From: DATKEU01 sp036493295
GTDB lineage: Bacteria > Myxococcota_A > Polyangia > Fen-1088
Length of the DNA stretch: 25,806 nt
Direction of reading: 5' to 3'
Assembly (NCBI GenBank): GCA_036493295.1
Contig: DASXQB010000158.1
Location: 1 to 25,806 of the forward strand
Part shown: in pieces, positions 17,233 through 25,806 of the stretch
Layout: each line of letters starts with the position of its first letter
Numbering within the stretch: the stretch's first letter is position 1
The notes under the pieces: generated by a model
Seen by the model: the letters and a program-made list of their open reading frames with translations, nothing else
What the model was told of the DNA's origin: nothing
The model's database searches: none
Position numbers and translations under genes: made by a program

Positions 17233-18372
17233 ATGAACCCGCGCATCGTTGTTGTCTACAACCGGGACTTCGAGGGCGCGGAAGCGGACCCCGAGAACAA
17301 AGCCCGCGAAGACATCAAAGACATCGCGGAGAACATCATCGGGATCTTGGGCGCGCACGGATTTGCCGCCTCGGGGCTGGGTGTCACCGGCGATGTGTTG
17401 GCGGCGATCAGCACGCTGCGCGAATTGCATCCCGACGTGGTTTTCAATCTGTGCGAATCGATCGGCGGCGACAATCGGTTCGAACCGCTTTTGCCGTTGC
17501 TGCTGGATCGCGAAGGGATCGCCTACACCGGCTCGGGCCCGCTGGCGCTGACGCTGGCCTTGCACAAACACAAGGCCAAAGACGTGCTGCGCTCGCGCGG
17601 CGTGCCCACGCCCGAGGCGATGTTCGTGGCCAGCGAGGACGTCAGCGGCGTGAACCTGCCGTTCCCGCTGATCGTAAAGCCGTCGCGCGAAGACGCCTCG
17701 GTGGGCATCTACAGCGAGTCGGTGGTTCACGATCGCGCGTCGCTCGTGCAGCGGGTGGCGACCGTGCTGTCACGCTATCGCCAGCCGGCCCTGGTCGAAC
17801 GCTACATCGACGGTCGCGAGATCTACGTCTCGCTGTTCGGTCAGCCCAGCGGTCCGCCGCAGATCTTTCCCTTCTACGAGATCGATTTCTCGGAGATGCC
17901 GCCCGGCCGCCCGCACATCGTTTCCTTCGAAGGAAAATGGATCGAATCGTCCGACGAGTACCGCGGCACCAAGCCGGTTCGTTGCCAGGGCCTGCCGGCG
18001 GAGGTCGAGGCGCGCATCCGGGCCATCGTGCTTGCCGCCTTCGAGGCCATGGAGCTGCGCGATTATGCGCGCTTCGATATTCGACTGGCGCGGGACGGGA
18101 CCCCATACATCATCGACGTCAATCCCAACTGCGATCTGTCGGACATCGCCGGTGGCTTCTCCAAGGCAGCGAAGGCCGGCGGGCTCAGCTACGATGAGGT
18201 GATCCTCCGGCTGGTCGAGCTGGCCTTGTTGAGACGACCCAATGTCGACACCATCCCGCTTTCACCCGCGCGAACCGCTCGGCGCACGCGTCGCGCCGCC
18301 GGCACCTTGGCCACGCCCGCCGAAGGCGTCGCCACCGAACGCATTTCGCGCCGGCGCGTCCGCTCGGTCTGA
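17233..18372 (+). CDS. Ddl-like ATP-grasp carboxylate-amine/thiol ligase of unknown substrate
   Basis: This 379-residue ATP-grasp protein is related to, but distinct from, D-Ala-D-Ala ligase. It has VVFNLCESIGGDNRFEP instead of the Ddl ALHG segment, then YTGSGPLALTLALHKHKAK, the ATP loop KPSREDASVGI (149-159), ARFDIRL, and the metal-binding DVNPNCDLS (295-303), where true Ddl has EVNTLPGMT. The acceptor site therefore differs, so a dipeptide other than D-Ala-D-Ala is likely. The last 40 residues are a basic, low-complexity tail that overlaps the next gene by 131 bases. The ATG at 17233 starts the conserved RIVVVYNRDFEG; a TTG 48 bases upstream coincides with the proposed -35 box and is less likely. 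The ligase type is solid; the substrate is unknown. Confidence 0.82.
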   Translation: MNPRIVVVYNRDFEGAEADPENKAREDIKDIAENIIGILGAHGFAASGLGVTGDVLAAISTLRELHPDVVFNLCESIGGDNRFEPLLPLLLDREGIAYTGSGPLALTLALHKHKAKDVLRSRGVPTPEAMFVASEDVSGVNLPFPLIVKPSREDASVGIYSESVVHDRASLVQRVATVLSRYRQPALVERYIDGREIYVSLFGQPSGPPQIFPFYEIDFSEMPPGRPHIVSFEGKWIESSDEYRGTKPVRCQGLPAEVEARIRAIVLAAFEAMELRDYARFDIRLARDGTPYIIDVNPNCDLSDIAGGFSKAAKAGGLSYDEVILRLVELALLRRPNVDTIPLSPARTARRTRRAAGTLATPAEGVATERISRRRVRSV

Positions 18373-19339
18373 ACGACGGCCGCTGCCGGCGACGGCGCTG
18401 GCCTTTCTGACCGTCGTCGTCACCTTCGTGGGAGCGACAGGCTGCCACCGTCACGCCGCCGACGGTGCGCCACCGCCGGTGCCTCCGCCGTTTCTGGGCG
18501 CGGTGTCGGTTGCCGATCTCACGCCCGCGGGCGCCGTGGCGGTCACCCTGGACACGGACGCGCTGGAAGAATCCCTGCGCAACCGTCTGCTGAAGAGCGG
18601 GGTGGTCGTCGCGCCCGCTGCTACCGACGGACGCGCCGCCACCGAAACCACCGCCCCGACGCGGACGGTGCGGCTGCGCGCCGAGGTGGCGCTGGACGGG
18701 GCCGAGGTGCCGGGCAAGGCCCTGGCCCGCGTGGCGGTGCGGATGCAGCTCGATACCCGACCGTCCGACGCGCCCGGCGCCATCGACGAGCAGCTTGCGG
18801 CAGAGGGCGAGAAAACCTACGTCGTCGCCAAAGGCGGCAGCGCCGCCGCCACCCGGGCACTGCAACAGCAGGTGTTCGCCACGCTGGCCGATCGCGTGGC
18901 CGGCGATCTGCTGGACGGAACGCTGGCCGGCTTGAAATTGCGAAACGCGTCGCCGGCGTCCATTCACGCCGCGCTGACCGCCGACGCCGGCGAGCTGCGC
19001 GAGGAGGCGATCCGTCTGGCCGGCCAGCGGCAGTTGCACGAAGAGGTGCCGCGCCTGCTCGACCTTTTGACCAACGACGACGAGGCCACGCGCGACGCCG
19101 CGCTGGGCGCGCTCATCACCATGAAAGAGCCGCGCGCCGTCCCGGTGCTGACCAAATCGCGCTCGCTGCGCGACCGCCGCGAGATGCGAAAGATTATCGA
19201 GGCCATCTCGCTGCTGGGCGGGGAGGAGGCGTTGGATTACCTGTCGTTCGTTGCGGCAACCCATGACGACGACGAGATCCGCGCCCAGGCAGCCGAGGCC
19301 CGCCAGCGCCTGCTGCGCCGCCTGGACGCCGGTCACTAA
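18242..19339 (+). CDS. Putative lipoprotein with HEAT-type repeats
   Basis: This 365-residue protein has a hydrophobic segment (ALAFLTVVVTFVGATGC) ending in a lipobox-like Cys68, so it is probably an envelope lipoprotein. The middle (residues 85-240) is a beta-rich domain with no recognised motif. Residues 245-360 are paired helices of HEAT type: LREEAIRLAGQRQLHEEVPRLLDLL, then TRDAALGALITMKEPRAVPVL, then a final pair near EIRAQAAEARQRLL. The only possible ATG is at 18242, inside the ATP-grasp gene and in another frame. It forces an unusually long polar N-terminus of about 50 residues before the hydrophobic stretch. No other ATG, GTG or TTG occurs in frame before that segment; a CTG at 18383 is possible. 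HEAT repeats suggest a protein-binding role; function unknown. Confidence 0.75.
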   Translation: MSTPSRFHPREPLGARVAPPAPWPRPPKASPPNAFRAGASARSERRPLPATALAFLTVVVTFVGATGCHRHAADGAPPPVPPPFLGAVSVADLTPAGAVAVTLDTDALEESLRNRLLKSGVVVAPAATDGRAATETTAPTRTVRLRAEVALDGAEVPGKALARVAVRMQLDTRPSDAPGAIDEQLAAEGEKTYVVAKGGSAAATRALQQQVFATLADRVAGDLLDGTLAGLKLRNASPASIHAALTADAGELREEAIRLAGQRQLHEEVPRLLDLLTNDDEATRDAALGALITMKEPRAVPVLTKSRSLRDRREMRKIIEAISLLGGEEALDYLSFVAATHDDDEIRAQAAEARQRLLRRLDAGH

Positions 19340-19360
19340 ACCGCCAACCTTGTTCGTCGG

Positions 19361-19393
19361 TTGACAAAAATACCTGAAATACAATGATATAAG
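19361..19393 (+). promoter_or_regulatory. AT-rich promoter region of the kinase/sigma54 activator gene
   Basis: A perfect -35 box TTGACA (19361-19366) is followed by an AT-rich run with TATAAG (19388-19393, 5 of 6 matches to the -10 consensus). The 21-base spacing is long; a weaker TGATAT lies at 18 bases (19385-19390). This is the most AT-rich short stretch in the surrounding kilobases. It ends only four bases before the annotated ATG, which bears on where translation starts. Confidence 0.5.
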
Positions 19394-19397
19394 AACG

Positions 19398-24449
<5,052 letters not shown>

Positions 24450-24590
24450 CTTGGAAATACCCAGACCGGCATCAACCGGGTTGGTTCGGGTGCCAATCAG
24501 GTTGCCACCTCGAGGGGCGAAATCGCCGCGATTCAGCTATTTTTATTGGGCTCGCCGGTTGCATCACCTGACCGGGGAAGGACCGATCGA
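24450..24590 (+). other. Intergenic region with a weak terminator-like element
   Basis: This 141-base gap holds no convincing gene. A small stem-loop, AATCG-CCG-CGATT (24521-24533), is followed by a T-rich run (24540-24547), a weak intrinsic-terminator pattern for the regulator transcript. The T-rich run could equally be part of a promoter for the following gene, but no clear -35/-10 pair is seen. Confidence 0.35.
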
Positions 24591-24998
24591 ATGACCAGCC
24601 TGCGTACACGACTGCTTCGCCTCGCCGTGGGAATGGTGGCGTGGGCCGCGGTGTGGTCATGCAACGCGCCGTTCATACCGGTGCCGCCGCCGGCCCAGAC
24701 CGGGTTCATGTCGGCGCTGGTTTCGGATGGCAACGGCGGACAGAAGACAGTGTGGGTGGCGATCGGCGAAGCGGGCAGCGCGCCGGCCGCGGCCCGGGTG
24801 TTCGTGTTCAATCTGGCGACCAGCAGCGGCGTCATCACTCAGGCCGCCAACGACGGTTCGTTCCGATCACAGACCTTCGACGGGACCGCCGGCGACCGGA
24901 TCGACATTTCCGCCGAGGGCCACGACGGCGAGCAGAGCCCGACCAGTTGCTTGCTGTTGCAAGACGCGCAACCCGCGCCGTCCTGCCCAGCGCTGTGA
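24591..24998 (+). CDS. Small putative lipoprotein
   Basis: This 135-residue protein has a basic N-terminus, a hydrophobic segment (LLRLAVGMVAWAAVWSC) and a lipobox-like Cys24, with Trp at -2 being atypical. The mature part begins with a Pro-rich linker (NAPFIPVPPPAQTGF), then a single small beta-rich domain (ARVFVFNLATSSG, GDRIDISAEGHDGE) and two more cysteines near the end (SCLLL, SCPAL). The ATG at 24591 has a purine-rich GGGGAAGGA upstream. A TTG 45 bases earlier is in frame but would add a polar extension before the signal. The gene converges with the beta-barrel gene 16 bases away. I recognise no family; the beta domain may be a carboxypeptidase-regulatory-like unit. Confidence 0.7.
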   Translation: MTSLRTRLLRLAVGMVAWAAVWSCNAPFIPVPPPAQTGFMSALVSDGNGGQKTVWVAIGEAGSAPAAARVFVFNLATSSGVITQAANDGSFRSQTFDGTAGDRIDISAEGHDGEQSPTSCLLLQDAQPAPSCPAL

Positions 24999-25014
24999 GA
25001 GCGCGGCCGCTAGG

Positions 25015-25800
25015 TTACGGCGAGATGTCGGCGGTGGCGGGCAGGTACAGCACGATGTTCAGGCTGACCATGTACGTCGACTGCCAGGTCGAGTCGCTGG
25101 CATTGGCCTTTTGATCGCCGTTGGTGTCGCGGCCGGCCGGGTTGATTGACGCCATGATGTCACGTAGCTCGAGGTTCAGAGCGAGGAACTGGTTGAGGTA
25201 GCTGTGAACGCCCACCCCGAAGTTCGCGCCCAACTTGTAACCGGTCACGCCGCACGACTGGCCGGTGTTGGTCGACGAACAGGCCGGTACGGAAGAATCG
25301 GTTGGCTCCAGGTTCAGGAAGCCCGGCCCACCGAAGAGATAAAAGTCATAGTGCGCGAACAGCTTGCCGAACAGTGAGTACTTGCCGGTGAAGGGCGCGA
25401 ACTCAAGCTGCGCCGCCAAGATCTGCTTGATCTTCGACATAGAGGCCTGAGCCGTGGCTGGAGTCGGCGCTGGGCGTGTCGGGTCGGGCGTCTTCAAGCT
25501 ATCGACGAGCTGGCCTTGAAAACCGGTCTCCATATTGGAAACCACGAAGCCGCCGAATGCCGACAGGGACAACCAATCCGTGAAGTGGAACCCCAGCTTC
25601 AGGTTGGCAAAAACGCTGTGATAGAAGTCCTGATTGATCGTGGTGCCGGCGCCGCCGCCGAACTCCAGGCGGATGGCCCGCAGTTCAAGGCGCTTGCGGA
25701 TGGCGGGCGCGTCGGCCAGTGGGCTTTGCCGCTGCGCCTGTGCCGCCAGCGGCAACAGGATGACCGAGAGAGCGATGAGGAGAGCGAACCGCTTCTTCAT
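25015..25800 (-). CDS. Outer-membrane beta-barrel protein, myxobacterial type
   Basis: This 261-residue protein has a classical signal peptide (MKKRFALLIALSVILLPLAAQA, cleavage after residue 22). The mature protein is rich in alternating amphipathic strands with aromatic girdles: FANLKLGFHFTDWLSLSAFGG, AAQLEFAPFTGKYSLFGKLF, FLALNLELRDIM and a last strand STYMVSLNIVLYLP. The pattern matches the single-barrel outer-membrane proteins common in Myxococcota. A loop holds Cys174 and Cys183, which may form a disulfide. Residues 225-236 (DTNGDQKANASD) resemble a calcium-binding loop. Only six bases upstream of the ATG are in the window, so the ribosome binding site cannot be seen. Function unknown. 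Confidence 0.82.
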   Translation of the reverse strand: MKKRFALLIALSVILLPLAAQAQRQSPLADAPAIRKRLELRAIRLEFGGGAGTTINQDFYHSVFANLKLGFHFTDWLSLSAFGGFVVSNMETGFQGQLVDSLKTPDPTRPAPTPATAQASMSKIKQILAAQLEFAPFTGKYSLFGKLFAHYDFYLFGGPGFLNLEPTDSSVPACSSTNTGQSCGVTGYKLGANFGVGVHSYLNQFLALNLELRDIMASINPAGRDTNGDQKANASDSTWQSTYMVSLNIVLYLPATADISP

Positions 25801-25806
25801 TTCTGT

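Overview
The window looks like chromosomal DNA from a very GC-rich deltaproteobacterium, most likely Myxococcota. This is inferred from the gene content: tandem secreted matrixin-type metalloproteases with MYXO-CTERM-like tails, a myxobacterial-type outer-membrane beta-barrel protein, several lipoproteins, and a giant Ser/Thr-kinase/sigma54-activator fusion. I see no insertion sequence, phage gene, tRNA, rRNA or CRISPR array.

Layout. (1) Positions 1-5709 (+) hold a tryptophan operon, trpE(partial)-G-D-C-F-B-A. Every junction either overlaps or is at most 4 bases, so translation is probably coupled along the operon. (2) Positions 5734-6364 (-) hold a DciA-like DUF721 gene and rpmB (ribosomal protein L28). 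A lipoprotein built of about seven carboxypeptidase-regulatory-like repeats diverges from rpmB (6403-8523, +). (3) Positions 8527-13330 (-) form a four-gene block, ppk1 - secreted protein - matrixin - matrixin, with overlapping or nearly touching genes. (4) Positions 13455-14459 (-) encode D-Ala-D-Ala ligase. It diverges from a HARE-HTH protein with a highly charged middle and a degenerate Mrr-like C-terminal domain (14601-16442, +). That gene is followed by lipB, a second Ddl-like ATP-grasp enzyme and a HEAT-repeat lipoprotein. (5) Positions 19398-24449 (+) encode a 1683-residue protein that joins a Ser/Thr kinase, a degenerate NTPase, TPR-like repeats, a GAF domain, a sigma54 AAA+ domain and a Fis-type HTH. 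(6) A small putative lipoprotein (+) and a beta-barrel outer-membrane protein (-) converge at the right end.

The parts most worth a second look are the giant regulator and the HARE/Mrr-like protein. Inside the regulator, at the linker between the TPR and GAF regions, there is a perfect AGGAGGT Shine-Dalgarno followed by an in-frame ATG. This could yield a second, kinase-free sigma54 activator from the same gene. The HARE/Mrr-like protein appears to have lost its nuclease residues. The remaining genes are mostly housekeeping (Trp synthesis, lipoylation, peptidoglycan precursor, polyphosphate, ribosome) or envelope and secreted proteins. All calls come from reading the sequence; no database search was run.
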